From Ensifer sp. LCM 4579 (GTDB lineage: Bacteria; Pseudomonadota; Alphaproteobacteria; Rhizobiales; Rhizobiaceae), in NCBI RefSeq assembly GCF_001854885.1, contig NZ_MDDV01000011.1, forward strand, positions 1 to 64,000: a stretch of DNA of 64,000 bases, in the 5' to 3' direction. Shown here one piece after another: positions 35,760 through 43,547 of the stretch. Within the stretch, counting starts at the first letter, position 1, and the number at the start of each line of letters is the position of its first letter. The translations under genes were made by a program, and so were the position numbers. The notes under the pieces are model-generated. The model was not told the origin of the DNA, made no database searches, and saw only the letters and a list, made by a program, of their open reading frames with translations.

Positions 35760-36756
35760 CCAACGTCGCCGGCTGCAGGCGGTCCCTGGCGGCCGCCTCC
35801 TCGCCGTCTCCTTCGGATCGGGCGTCGACTCGACCGCTATGCTTGTGGCTCTGCGTCTGGCCGGCCTTCGGCCCGACGTGATCACCTTCGCCGACACTGG
35901 AGCCGAAAAGCCTGAGACGCTCGCCCACCTTGAGCGGATGAACGCGATCCTGATCGAATGGGGCTGGCCGCCGATCGTCGTTTGCCGGAAGGTTCCGCTC
36001 GCCTCGACGGGCTACACGGATCTCTACGGCAACTGCATCGCCAACGAGACGCTGCCTTCGCTCGCCTTCGGCATGAAGTCCTGCAGCATCAAATGGAAGC
36101 AGAAGCCGCAGGACCAGGCGCTGAAAGGTTCGCGATCCGGTCCCAATGCGGCCGAACCTCACCCCGTCTGGGTCGAGGCGCAGCGGACAGGCCGGCGCAT
36201 CGTCAAGCTGATCGGCTATGATTGCGGCCGCGCCGACATCCGCCGATCGCACAAGCTCGCCAGCGCCGATGCAGATTTCGACTACGTCTATCCGCTGCAG
36301 ATCCTCGGCTGGACGAGGGCCGACTGCGTTCGGGCGATCACCGAGGTGCTCGGCGCCGACTTGGTCCCGATCAAATCGGCCTGCTTTTTCTGCCCCGCTT
36401 CAAAGCAATGGGAGCTTTACTGGCTTGCCGCTCATCATCCCGATCTCCTCGAGCGCGCCCTTTTCCTCGAGCGCAACGCCTTGACCGGAAAGCACAGTCG
36501 CTTTGATGAGGTCGAATTCGGCGCGACATGGGATGACCTGGTGCAGAACGCGGATCGCTTCCCGAGCTCGTCGACGACGGTCGGGCTCGGACGCAATTTC
36601 GCGTGGAACCAGTGGGCACGGGTGAACGGCGTGGTCGACGACGCCTTCAGCGTCAAACGTGAGAGCGCCGATCGTGCCCGCTTCATTGCATTGGCCGACA
36701 ATCTACGCGACGCGGACAATGCCCTGGATGCGCGCTCTGCCGCCCCGGTCCCGTAA
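35743..36756 (+). CDS. PAPS-reductase-like ATP pyrophosphatase, copy A
   Basis: A 337-residue protein of the adenine nucleotide alpha-hydrolase (PP-loop) superfamily. The P-loop-like SFGSGVDSTAM is at about residues 23-33, and Cys residues in KSCSIKWK and ACFFCPASK could hold an iron-sulfur cluster or zinc. Chromosomal relatives reduce PAPS in sulfate assimilation, but plasmid and phage members, including DndC, act in nucleic-acid sulfur chemistry. No CysD/N/G or DndB/D/E is encoded nearby, so the role is open. Confidence 0.8.
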   Translation: MRLRPDQRRRLQAVPGGRLLAVSFGSGVDSTAMLVALRLAGLRPDVITFADTGAEKPETLAHLERMNAILIEWGWPPIVVCRKVPLASTGYTDLYGNCIANETLPSLAFGMKSCSIKWKQKPQDQALKGSRSGPNAAEPHPVWVEAQRTGRRIVKLIGYDCGRADIRRSHKLASADADFDYVYPLQILGWTRADCVRAITEVLGADLVPIKSACFFCPASKQWELYWLAAHHPDLLERALFLERNALTGKHSRFDEVEFGATWDDLVQNADRFPSSSTTVGLGRNFAWNQWARVNGVVDDAFSVKRESADRARFIALADNLRDADNALDARSAAPVP

Positions 36757-36776
36757 GCCACTTGCAAGTCCATGAA

Positions 36777-36804
36777 ATATCCATAATATGGATATTATGG
36801 ATAT
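36777..36804. promoter_or_regulatory. Operator of the Phd/PemK-like toxin-antitoxin pair
   Basis: Three copies of an 8-base word overlap the promoter: ATATCCAT (36777-36784), ATGGATAT (36788-36795) and ATGGATAT (36797-36804). The first two form a perfect inverted repeat with a 3-base spacer. The array ends 17 bases before the antitoxin start, as expected for autoregulation by a Phd/YefM-type antitoxin. Confidence 0.65.
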
Positions 36805-36821
36805 TCTGGACGGAGACCGCT

Positions 36822-37076
36822 ATGCGCGAGTTTACAACGGCTGATCTCAACAAACATGTCGGAGAAGTCACCGACGCCGCACGGCGCGGCCCGGTGTGCA
36901 TCACCCATCACCGTAAGCCGAGGTTCGTTCTCATGGCAATCGAAGACTACGAAAAACTGCGCGGCCGCGATGATCATCGCAAGGCCTTCACCATCGACAC
37001 CATGCCTGACGACATCGCGGAAGGCCTGCTCGCCCTCGCTGACAGTTACTCCACTGAGGGTCGCGGCGATGATTGA
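36822..37076 (+). CDS. Phd/YefM-family antitoxin
   Basis: An 84-residue protein with the Phd/YefM N-terminal DNA-binding fold: MREFTTADLNKHVGEVTDAA, then PVCITHHRKPRFVLMAIEDYEKL. The C-terminal tail is acidic and would wrap the toxin. Its stop overlaps the toxin start by eight bases. The repeated ATGGATAT array just upstream is the likely binding site. Confidence 0.85.
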   Translation: MREFTTADLNKHVGEVTDAARRGPVCITHHRKPRFVLMAIEDYEKLRGRDDHRKAFTIDTMPDDIAEGLLALADSYSTEGRGDD

Positions 37077-37497
37077 ACCCGAAACCGGTCTCGTGATCTC
37101 CTACTATTTCCTCTGGGATCGAGAACATGCCAAGGGCGAGCAAGAAGGGCGCAAGCCAAGGCCCGCCTGCGTTGTCGTGCCGTTGACGTCGAAACATGGC
37201 GACGTCGTTCTCTTCCCGCTCACCACCAAGGAGCCGCCCCCCGGCCGCATCGCCATCAAGGTCCCCGAGATGGAACGCAGGCGATTGAAACTCAAAGGCC
37301 GCGGACCAAGCTGGATCATTCTCGATGAGGGAAACACGGATAGGCTCGCCGATTCCTTCCATGTCGAGCCGATCAGCTATGATCCGCCGACATTCTCCTA
37401 TGGCAAGCTCAGCCGCGCCTTCATGGGCCAACTTCTGCAGATCCTCGCCAAGGCCATCCGCGAGGGCAAGACCCATCTCGTCAAGCGCGATCGATAA
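37069..37497 (+). CDS. PemK/MazF-like toxin
   Basis: A 142-residue protein with a PemK/MazF-type beta-barrel pattern: KPRPACVVVPLTSKHGDVVLFPLTT in the first half and PSWIILDEGNTDRL in the middle. Such toxins cleave mRNA. The N-terminus differs from classical MazF, so the exact catalytic residues are uncertain. Its pairing with an overlapping Phd-type antitoxin gene supports a plasmid-stabilising toxin-antitoxin module. Confidence 0.7.
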   Translation: MIEPETGLVISYYFLWDREHAKGEQEGRKPRPACVVVPLTSKHGDVVLFPLTTKEPPPGRIAIKVPEMERRRLKLKGRGPSWIILDEGNTDRLADSFHVEPISYDPPTFSYGKLSRAFMGQLLQILAKAIREGKTHLVKRDR

Positions 37498-37507
37498 GTC
37501 GATCCGC

Positions 37508-37724
37508 ATGGCCGATCGTTCAATTTACGCACAGGAGATCAAGGACGTGCTCGAGCAACGTCGGCGCGATCACCTCCGATCGCGATGAATGCGTCCTGGC
37601 CGAACACGTCCTCCGCCTGGAATGCGTTCTCAAAACACTCGAATGGGTGCGCGACAATCAGGACGGCCTCAAGGCTTATGCGAGGATCCGCCGTCAGGAG
37701 GAAAAGTCCGAACCGACCGGATAG
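37508..37724 (+). pseudogene. Small gene with a +1 frameshift
   Basis: The ATG at 37508 starts MADRSIYAQEIKDVLEQR and stops at 37588, but from about 37560 the next frame continues without a stop as GAITSDRDECVLAEHVLRLE to a stop at 37724. Skipping one base near 37562 would give one plausible 71-residue protein rich in helix. Either a one-base insertion has broken the gene, or a sequencing error or a programmed shift is involved. Confidence 0.55.
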
Positions 37725-37726
37725 CG

Positions 37727-37815
37727 AAAGAGGCAGTGGAACGCCCCAGCCCGGTTGACCGGGCTTATGCGTGGAGAGAGAGGCTCTCCTGCCTGGCTCT
37801 GAACAGGAGCCTTCC
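37727..37815 (+). promoter_or_regulatory. Two-hairpin leader, copy 2
   Basis: AAAGAGGCAGTGG is followed by hairpin 1 at 37748-37765 (AGCCCGG, loop TTGA, CCGGGCT), a GTGGAGAGAGAGG purine run, and hairpin 2 (GGCTC-TCCTG against CAGGAGCC, 37782-37811, with a 2-base bulge). The AGGAG Shine-Dalgarno is in the 3' arm of hairpin 2, six bases before ATG 37816. Confidence 0.7.
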
Positions 37816-38389
37816 ATGATCCCCATCCCCTGCCCTCCCGCCGATCTCGCCCCCGGCCGTCTTCTCATCCTTGCATGCTCAGCGACGAAGAGACCGGATC
37901 CTGGCCATATGCCAGCCATCTATCGGTATGATGGCCCCCTCTGGCAGACATTGCGCGTAAACGATCCCCGAGGCAGCATGGCCCGGGTCGCGTTCCTTTC
38001 GGCGCATTATGGGTTTCAGGACTCAGCCGCGCCGATCGCGGACGATAACGCCCGCCTCACCATTGATCTGTCGAAGCGTATGATCGCCGGCGGCATGACC
38101 ACCAGGTGGCCTCGGCCCCCATCTCCCCGCTCACCTGATACGTGGGGGATGCATCCCGGCGCGGAAAATTGCGTCGATGTCCCGATACGGCCGTGCCCCC
38201 TTCCACGACATCGCGCTCGTCGGCGGCCATCTCTACCTCGACGTTATGCGCGCATTCCTTCCCAATTTTGTCCGCTTGAAGGGTGTCGTCGAGAATCCGC
38301 AAGTGACCGAAATCAACGGGCCGATAGGCATGATGAGGCGAGACCTCAGAGCGTGGCTCGAGCGTGGTGCCCCAAGCAACCGCCGCTAG
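37816..38389 (+). pseudogene. DUF6884-like gene with a +1 frameshift
   Basis: The start frame encodes LLILACSATKRPDPGHMPAI and VAFLSAHYGFQD, which resemble DUF6884-type proteins, up to about MIAGGMTTR (38100). The continuation of the protein lies one base further: GGLGPHLPAHLIRGG, then MSRYGRAPFHDIALVGGH and on to the stop at 38389. A one-base insertion in the ACCACCAGG stretch explains this. The combined protein would be about 190 residues. The gene carries leader copy 2. Confidence 0.65.
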
Positions 38390-38469
38390 AGTGAGAGGCA
38401 GGGGAGCCCGGATGACCGGGCTCCAAAAGAGGAGAGAGTTCTCCCGCCCGGCTCTTCAGGAGCCATGCA
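38390..38469 (+). promoter_or_regulatory. Two-hairpin leader, copy 3 (ParB-like gene)
   Basis: GAGTGAGAGGCAGG, then hairpin 1 at 38403-38424 (GGAGCCCGG, loop ATGA, CCGGGCTCC, nine perfect pairs), then AGAGGAGAGAG, then hairpin 2 at 38450-38464 (GGCTC, loop TTCAG, GAGCC). The AGGAG Shine-Dalgarno overlaps the 3' arm of hairpin 2, seven bases before ATG 38470. Confidence 0.75.
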
Positions 38470-40584
38470 ATGACCAAGCCCACCATAGCCATGATCCCCC
38501 TCAACAAGCTGTCCCGCAGCCCGCTCAACGTTCGCAAAACGTCGACGAGCGAAGAGGAAGACAACGAGCTCTATGCCAGCGTCAAGGCCAACGGCATCAA
38601 GCAGAACCTGCTCGTCCACAAATCCGGAAACGGCTATCATGTTCACGCCGGCGGCCGCCGTCTCGCCATCCTCGAGCGCCTTGCCACCGAGGCCCACCTC
38701 AGCGCCGATGTTGAGATCCCCTGCATCGTTGAAAGCAAGAAGCAGGCGGAAGAAACCTCCCTCATCGAAAACTTCGTCAGGGCCGGCATGTTTCCGGCCG
38801 ACGAATTCGAGGCCTTCGACGCGCTTGAGAAGAAGGGCTGGGCGCGCGAGGAAATCGCCAATCGCTTCGGTGTCACGCTCAACTTCGTCGACCGGCGCAT
38901 GAAGCTCGCCCGCGTCTCTCCCGTCATCATCGAGGCGTTCCGCGCCAACAAGATGACGCTCGAATGCGTCCAGGCGTTCTCCATCACTGAAGACCATGAC
39001 CGTCAGAACGAGGTTTGGGAGGAACTTGAGAAGCGCCCCTACGGCTTCTATCCAAGGGACATCAGGTCAGCCCTCACGGAGCGCACCTACCACGGCAACT
39101 CCAAGCTTGGCCGCTTTGTCGGCGTCGACGCTTACCAGTCTGCAGGCGGTGCGATCCTGCGCGACCTGTTCTCCGATAACGACAGCGTCCATCTTTGCGA
39201 CAGCGCGCTTCTCGAAAAGCTTGCTCTCGAAAAGCTGCAGGCGACGGTCGATGAGCTCGCCAAGGAATGGAAGTGGGCCGCTGCAGAGCTCGACACGGCA
39301 TGGGACGCATTCCGGGCCTTCGGCCGTGTCTACCCCGAGCCCGTCGAGCCGGATCCGGCACTCGTCGCGGAATTCGAGCAGCTCGAAGCTCGACTCGAGG
39401 CTTTGTCCAACGAGTACGATGAAGAGACCTGGACCGAGGAACTGCAGACCGAAGAGGACGCAGCTGCAGAGCGACTGGAGGAGCTCCGCAAGTTCTTCGC
39501 CAACAACCATGTCTACACCGCCGAGCAGAAGGCCATCGCCGGCGTGGTTGTGACGCTCGACCACAGCGGTCAGGTGCGGCTCGAGGCCGGCCTCGTTCGT
39601 CCCGAGGACCTGCCGAAGAAGGCGCCGAACGCCGACGGCGATGAAAACCCCGGAAATGATGGTCCGGTTATCCGCCTTCCCGTTTCGTCGTCGACCAATC
39701 GTTCCAGCGATCCGGATCCCGTCGCGCAGGTACGCAAAGAGCAAGGTATTTCCGCTTCGCTCGCGGGCGATCTGCGCGCATCGCGCCATCAGATCCTCAA
39801 GGCGCATCTGGCGGCAGACTTCGCCACCGCCTTCGACGTGATGCTTTATTCGATGTGCTCCCGCGTCCTGGGCGAAAATAACTATCGGGTCACCCCCATC
39901 CACGTGTCGATCACGCACGCGGAGACGTATCGCAGCCGCGACGCCCTCAAGGACACCGTCGCGGCCCGAATGCTGCAGGCAACGCGCGAAGGCCTCAATG
40001 TCGAATGGCGTTCGCTACCGAGCCCGCAGGATTTTCAGGCCATGTGCGCCCTGCCAGACAGCGACAAGCAGGCGCTCTTTGCCTGGTGTGTCGGTCACGG
40101 CGTCATCCAGCAGCTCGCAACGGATAACGGCGCCAACCCCGTCATCGAAGTGATCGGCCATCGCATGGCCGTCGATACCGCCGCATGCTGGCGGCCGACG
40201 GCTGAAAACTACTGGAGCCGGACCAAGAAGGACCACGCCATCAAGGTGGCGCGCGATCTGATCGGCGATCGGTGGGCAGACGACAAGTGCAAGGACAAGA
40301 AGCCGGTGATCGCATCTGCTATGGAGCAGGCGTTCAGCGAGGATCCACGCGCCGCGGCTGGCCTTAACCCGGATGCGGCAGCAAAGACTTGCGTCTGGCT
40401 GCCCGACGGCATGGCCTTCACAGGCTCCTTCACCGAGGAGGCCCCGGATCATTCCTACGATGATCTCGATCATGAGGATCCGGAGGGCGACGGCGACGCC
40501 GAAACGGACGCCCCGCTTGAAGATGCCGATCAGGACATCGACGTGGGCGATATTCCGGCCTTCCTGAAGGAAACGGCGGCCTGA
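38470..40584 (+). CDS. Large ParB/RepB-like DNA-binding protein
   Basis: A 704-residue protein. The N-terminal ParB/Spo0J nuclease-like domain starts with IPLNKLSRSPLNVRKT and has HAGGRRLAILERL and the segment ETSLIENFVRAGM. A KorB/ParB helix-turn-helix follows (REEIANRFGVTLNFVDRRMKLA). The long C-terminal half is acidic and unassigned. This is not the RepB partition protein of the replicon, which lies at 54389; such large ParB-like proteins are common in leading regions of conjugative plasmids. Confidence 0.85.
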   Translation: MTKPTIAMIPLNKLSRSPLNVRKTSTSEEEDNELYASVKANGIKQNLLVHKSGNGYHVHAGGRRLAILERLATEAHLSADVEIPCIVESKKQAEETSLIENFVRAGMFPADEFEAFDALEKKGWAREEIANRFGVTLNFVDRRMKLARVSPVIIEAFRANKMTLECVQAFSITEDHDRQNEVWEELEKRPYGFYPRDIRSALTERTYHGNSKLGRFVGVDAYQSAGGAILRDLFSDNDSVHLCDSALLEKLALEKLQATVDELAKEWKWAAAELDTAWDAFRAFGRVYPEPVEPDPALVAEFEQLEARLEALSNEYDEETWTEELQTEEDAAAERLEELRKFFANNHVYTAEQKAIAGVVVTLDHSGQVRLEAGLVRPEDLPKKAPNADGDENPGNDGPVIRLPVSSSTNRSSDPDPVAQVRKEQGISASLAGDLRASRHQILKAHLAADFATAFDVMLYSMCSRVLGENNYRVTPIHVSITHAETYRSRDALKDTVAARMLQATREGLNVEWRSLPSPQDFQAMCALPDSDKQALFAWCVGHGVIQQLATDNGANPVIEVIGHRMAVDTAACWRPTAENYWSRTKKDHAIKVARDLIGDRWADDKCKDKKPVIASAMEQAFSEDPRAAAGLNPDAAAKTCVWLPDGMAFTGSFTEEAPDHSYDDLDHEDPEGDGDAETDAPLEDADQDIDVGDIPAFLKETAA

Positions 40585-40616
40585 CCGCCTTCTTCCGCAC
40601 CCGAACGACAGCGCGG

Positions 40617-40633
40617 CCCGGCACATCGCCGGG
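40617..40633 (+). promoter_or_regulatory. Stem-loop before the 40666 gene
   Basis: CCCGG and CCGGG pair around a 7-base loop in the 81-base gap after the ParB-like gene. The stem resembles hairpin 1 of the two-hairpin leaders, but the flanking conserved elements are missing. Confidence 0.3.
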
Positions 40634-40665
40634 TCGTATTCACATCAGGTTCAGGAGACACCGCC

Positions 40666-41031
40666 ATGAAACTGACGTTCCCCCTTCCTCAGTTGCGCGT
40701 ACTGGTCACTGAAGCCGAAACACGCTGGCCCCTGGGCCTGCGCTCCAGATGGGGCATCAGGGATCCTGCAGGCTTCTGGCTGATCAGCGATCAAGGCGTC
40801 TACCTCATGAACAACGGCCTCTTCGTCGAAGGAAAGCAATTTGTCGTCTACGCCGAAGAGTGCAATCCCACCACCATGCCGTTCGAGGAATGGTCGACCG
40901 CCAAGCGCTCATCGTTCGGCGGCGCCTGTGGTTGCGAGTTCATCGATGAGCAAATCGTCCGTGATGCCGTTGACGCGGGCAGCTCACTTATTGTCGAATT
41001 CACCGCAACCACCATGACGGTGTTCGCATAG
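40666..41031 (+). CDS. Hypothetical protein
   Basis: A 121-residue protein, beta-rich in appearance, with Cys residues at ECNPTTM and GGACGCEF. The motif GLFVEGKQFVVYAEECNP is followed by FEEWSTAKRSSFGG. No family recognised. AGGAGA lies eight bases before the start. It belongs to the plus-strand accessory operon. Confidence 0.55.
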   Translation: MKLTFPLPQLRVLVTEAETRWPLGLRSRWGIRDPAGFWLISDQGVYLMNNGLFVEGKQFVVYAEECNPTTMPFEEWSTAKRSSFGGACGCEFIDEQIVRDAVDAGSSLIVEFTATTMTVFA

Positions 41032-41059
41032 GAATGCTCGTAAAAGGAGACCCACTGAA

Positions 41060-41329
41060 ATGGCATCCGAGATGGAATTGAATGACCTGAAAGCCTCGTG
41101 GCTCAATGATCCAAGCAGGGACCTGGAGGAGACGGAGGGCTTCGAAGAGCATGCCGATGAATTGCGGGCATTCGCCGAGGCTCACCGTGTACAGCAGGAA
41201 AAAGAGTATCAAAACCAGATTATAGCAAAAGCCATCGCTCTCGGCTGCCCGGGCAACATCGGCTTGGCGGCTTATATCGACACGTTGGAAAGGCGCATCA
41301 CTCGCCTCGAGCAACGTCTTCCCGCCTGA
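41060..41329 (+). CDS. Small hypothetical protein
   Basis: An 89-residue protein with AAAAGGAGA ahead of the ATG. It is charged, mostly helical, and ends in a short coiled-coil (YIDTLERRITRLEQRL). No family recognised. Confidence 0.55.
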   Translation: MASEMELNDLKASWLNDPSRDLEETEGFEEHADELRAFAEAHRVQQEKEYQNQIIAKAIALGCPGNIGLAAYIDTLERRITRLEQRLPA

Positions 41330-41346
41330 CGACAAAACTGCGAACC

Positions 41347-41440
41347 GGCCGTCCCCGTTAGAGGGCGGCCCTTTTCCGCCGACGGGTTTTCGAGACCGGT
41401 TGATCGGCATCCGGTTGCCCGTCTGGAGACTAGCGAGAAC
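41347..41440 (+). promoter_or_regulatory. Second leader type, copy 1
   Basis: A terminator-like hairpin (GGCCG-CC against GG-CGGCC, 41347-41370, followed by CTTTT) is followed by a long nested stem: GACGGG pairs with CCCGTC, and inside it ACCGG pairs with CCGGT. A TCTGGAGAC ribosome-binding site and ATG 41441 follow. The same order, with the shared GACGGGTT-TC-AGACCG-TGA core, occurs before the gene at 41858. Confidence 0.6.
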
Positions 41441-41746
41441 ATGAGCCGCCATCCCATCACTGTCACCAAAGGCGAGAAATCCGATCCCGACGCCGTCATC
41501 GGCTATGATCCACCGTTGCGGACCTTCTTCCTGCAGGCGTTCCTCGACCAAGAGACGGACGCATGCGAACTTTGGCTTGGAGCGTTCCTCGAGGAATATC
41601 CAACGCTCGAAAGTATCGTGACGGCTGCGCGCGCAGAGGGATATGAGCTTTCCGGTCTCGAGCGAGACACCATCCTTTCGCTGATCAAGGAAGCCAGCAC
41701 ACCGACGCCACCGAGCATCGGTGAACAACTCGGGATCGTCCGATAA
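41441..41746 (+). CDS. Small hypothetical protein
   Basis: A 101-residue acidic protein with PPLRTFFLQAF and FLEEYPTLESIVTAA. No family recognised. It is flanked by two copies of the second leader type, one in front of it and one behind it in front of the next gene. Confidence 0.5.
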   Translation: MSRHPITVTKGEKSDPDAVIGYDPPLRTFFLQAFLDQETDACELWLGAFLEEYPTLESIVTAARAEGYELSGLERDTILSLIKEASTPTPPSIGEQLGIVR

Positions 41747-41760
41747 GCCACCCGGACACC

Positions 41761-41857
41761 AAGGGCCGCTCTTCGTCAAAGGGCGGCCCTGTTGCCCGTG
41801 ACGGGTTCTCTAGACCGCGTGACAACCACGCGGCCGCCCGTTGCGGAGCACGCACCC
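41761..41857 (+). promoter_or_regulatory. Second leader type, copy 2
   Basis: AGGGCCGC (41762-41769) pairs with GCGGCCCT (41783-41790), followed by GACGGGTTCTCTAGACCGCG, where ACGGG pairs with CCCGT and an inner CCGCGTG pairs with CACGCGG. TGCGGAGCAC lies before ATG 41858. The sequence aligns with the leader of 41441 over the GACGGGTT core. Confidence 0.6.
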
Positions 41858-42226
41858 ATGTCGCACTACGCCACCTATATCGCTAAGGCTCTTGCCACTG
41901 AAGGCGGTCATCTGCAGATCGGCCGCGGCGGCTTTTCCCTGCATTTCGAAAGCAGCTGGCTCAGCGGCTACGATTGCGACACTGTGAAGGCTGAAGCGAT
42001 CGACGCCGGCCTCCCCGTCTATGACAGCCGCAGCGTCGGTTTCGGGGCTGTTGCAAAACTCGCCTGCAGCGGCCCCATGATCGCCGTCGGGCGCTCACCC
42101 GATCCGAAGCCCTGGAGCGTCCTCTCCTTCGTTCCGCTCTTCCACGTCATGGAGGCTTACCGGCAGGCTGGCGCCGAGGTCCATAACATGCCGCCCGCTC
42201 CCGCCGACGCCGGCGACGATGGCTGA
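41858..42226 (+). CDS. Hypothetical protein
   Basis: A 122-residue protein starting MSHYATYIAKALATEGG. Two Cys residues (YDCDT, KLACSG) and a proline-rich end. No family recognised. The following gene begins 12 bases after its stop. Confidence 0.5.
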   Translation: MSHYATYIAKALATEGGHLQIGRGGFSLHFESSWLSGYDCDTVKAEAIDAGLPVYDSRSVGFGAVAKLACSGPMIAVGRSPDPKPWSVLSFVPLFHVMEAYRQAGAEVHNMPPAPADAGDDG

Positions 42227-42238
42227 AGGGGCGTTGCC

Positions 42239-42589
42239 ATGCAAAGCTACCTGGAGGCCAAGATCGAACTCAGCCGCATGGAAGCAGCCTGCTGCACGAA
42301 CTGCCGGCACCTCAAGATCATCGATCGTCAGATTCGCGCGGAGGCGGAGAGAATGACGATCAGGAACCGGAACAAGGTCCGGCAGTTCGGCAGGCATGCG
42401 TCCACCTGGACGAATGCCGACGAGCGTCACTATCGCGACTGCCTAGATGCTGCCTACGAAACCAGACGCACCGAGGTGGAAGCTCTTCGGCGCAAGATCG
42501 AGCGCCAGGCGGCCGCGATCAACAGACTGCGCGCCTGCCTCGGCATCAACGAACCCGTGCCGGACATTCCCCACATGATCAGCGGCTGA
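42239..42589 (+). CDS. Small helical hypothetical protein with CxxC
   Basis: A 116-residue basic protein. CCTNCRHLK near residue 18 suggests a metal-binding or redox pair, and the rest is mainly charged helix (EVEALRRKIERQAAAINRL). No family recognised. Confidence 0.5.
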   Translation: MQSYLEAKIELSRMEAACCTNCRHLKIIDRQIRAEAERMTIRNRNKVRQFGRHASTWTNADERHYRDCLDAAYETRRTEVEALRRKIERQAAAINRLRACLGINEPVPDIPHMISG

Positions 42590-42604
42590 GGAAAGGATTC
42601 CGTC

Positions 42605-42922
42605 ATGAGTAGAAGTCACATGCACATCGGTCAAATCTTTGCTTGCGATCGCCAGCAACCTCCGACCGAACGATCCCTCCCATGGCTGGAAACGCGCAGC
42701 GGTCTTACCGTTGTCGTCGAACCAAAACCGCACTGGGCAATCGACCTGCTCGCCTTCAACATGTCCGAGCGCTCCTACTGCCATTACGCGGACTGGTGCC
42801 ACAAAGGCCCCAATGCACGCTTCTTCCGTCACATCGAAAAAAGCGGAGCCGATGTCCTAGCGACGGCGCAGGCAATGGTCGCTGATGAGCTTTCCCAGGG
42901 TCTTTGGGACCGCGCGGCCTAG
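42605..42922 (+). CDS. Small hypothetical protein
   Basis: A 105-residue protein with His and Cys residues (YCHYADWCHKGP) that might bind metal. It is followed by a strong intrinsic terminator and so ends the transcription unit that begins upstream. Confidence 0.5.
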   Translation: MSRSHMHIGQIFACDRQQPPTERSLPWLETRSGLTVVVEPKPHWAIDLLAFNMSERSYCHYADWCHKGPNARFFRHIEKSGADVLATAQAMVADELSQGLWDRAA

Positions 42923-42947
42923 TGCACCGGCAGCACCGGCACACTTC

Positions 42948-42977
42948 GGGCGCCCCTGTGGGCGCCCTTTTTCTTTT
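42948..42977 (+). terminator. Strong intrinsic terminator
   Basis: GGGCGCCC at 42948-42955 and again at 42960-42967 pair around CTGT and are followed by TTTTTCTTTT. This separates the small-gene cluster from the next transcription unit, which starts with leader copy 4. Confidence 0.85.
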
Positions 42978-42984
42978 CATCTGA

Positions 42985-43079
42985 AGAGCCAGAGGCAGGC
43001 GGAAAGGAAGCGGACTGGCGAAGCCGAAAGAGAGAGTGAGCAGGCCGGTCCTTCCTTCCCACCCTCAGGAGGACTCCTC
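42985..43079 (+). promoter_or_regulatory. Two-hairpin leader, copy 4
   Basis: GAGCCAGAGGCAGGC is followed by a weaker hairpin 1 (CGG-CT against AGCCG, about 43011-43026), a GAAAGAGAGAGTGAG purine run, and hairpin 2 (GTCC-TCC against GGAGGAC, about 43048-43074). The Shine-Dalgarno AGGAGGA is in the 3' arm of hairpin 2 and ATG is at 43080. It lies just after a strong terminator, so it probably carries its own promoter. Confidence 0.65.
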
Positions 43080-43547
43080 ATGCCAGCCATCGCTCTGCCC
43101 GACCTGGATCTCTCCCCGGATGACGTCCTGTCACGCTACGACGCCAACCTTCGCGAGTTTCGCGCCCTTTCCGCCCAGGTGCGCGACCAAAACAGAACGG
43201 CCCTGTTCGAAGCCCTCACCCGCGCCAATATCGCCTTCGTGATCGTCAGCTTCAACCGCGATGATGACGAAGGCCGCATCGACGACCTCGCAGTGATCGG
43301 CGCCGATCGCGCTGCGCATCTCCCCGAAAATCCAATCAGCCTTCCGATCGCGCTCTGGGGTTTGCCCGCGCCAGTCCTGCTCGATCTTTCATACCCGCAC
43401 GCGATCGAGCGGCTCGCCTTCGACTTCATCGAGCAGAACCACGGATCTCGCTGCATCGCTTTCACCAACCTCGTGAACATCATCTTCAACGTCGCAGCGC
43501 GGTCGATCGCGTTTGCTCCCCGCCGCGGAGGAAAAAGCAATGCCTGA
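43080..43547 (+). CDS. DUF6878-like protein
   Basis: A 155-residue protein whose centre, DQNRTALFEALTRANIAFVIVSFNRDDDEGRID, matches the pattern of DUF6878 plasmid proteins. The end of the usual family sequence appears altered: the segment near IEQNHGSRCIAF replaces the expected Gly/Trp-rich stretch. Function unknown. It overlaps the next gene by eight bases. Confidence 0.6.
   Translation: MPAIALPDLDLSPDDVLSRYDANLREFRALSAQVRDQNRTALFEALTRANIAFVIVSFNRDDDEGRIDDLAVIGADRAAHLPENPISLPIALWGLPAPVLLDLSYPHAIERLAFDFIEQNHGSRCIAFTNLVNIIFNVAARSIAFAPRRGGKSNA

Noticed and set aside
38386-39918. Long minus-strand frames opposite the ParB-like gene
   Set aside because: The plus-strand ParB domain is unmistakable, and the antisense products have no recognisable domain.
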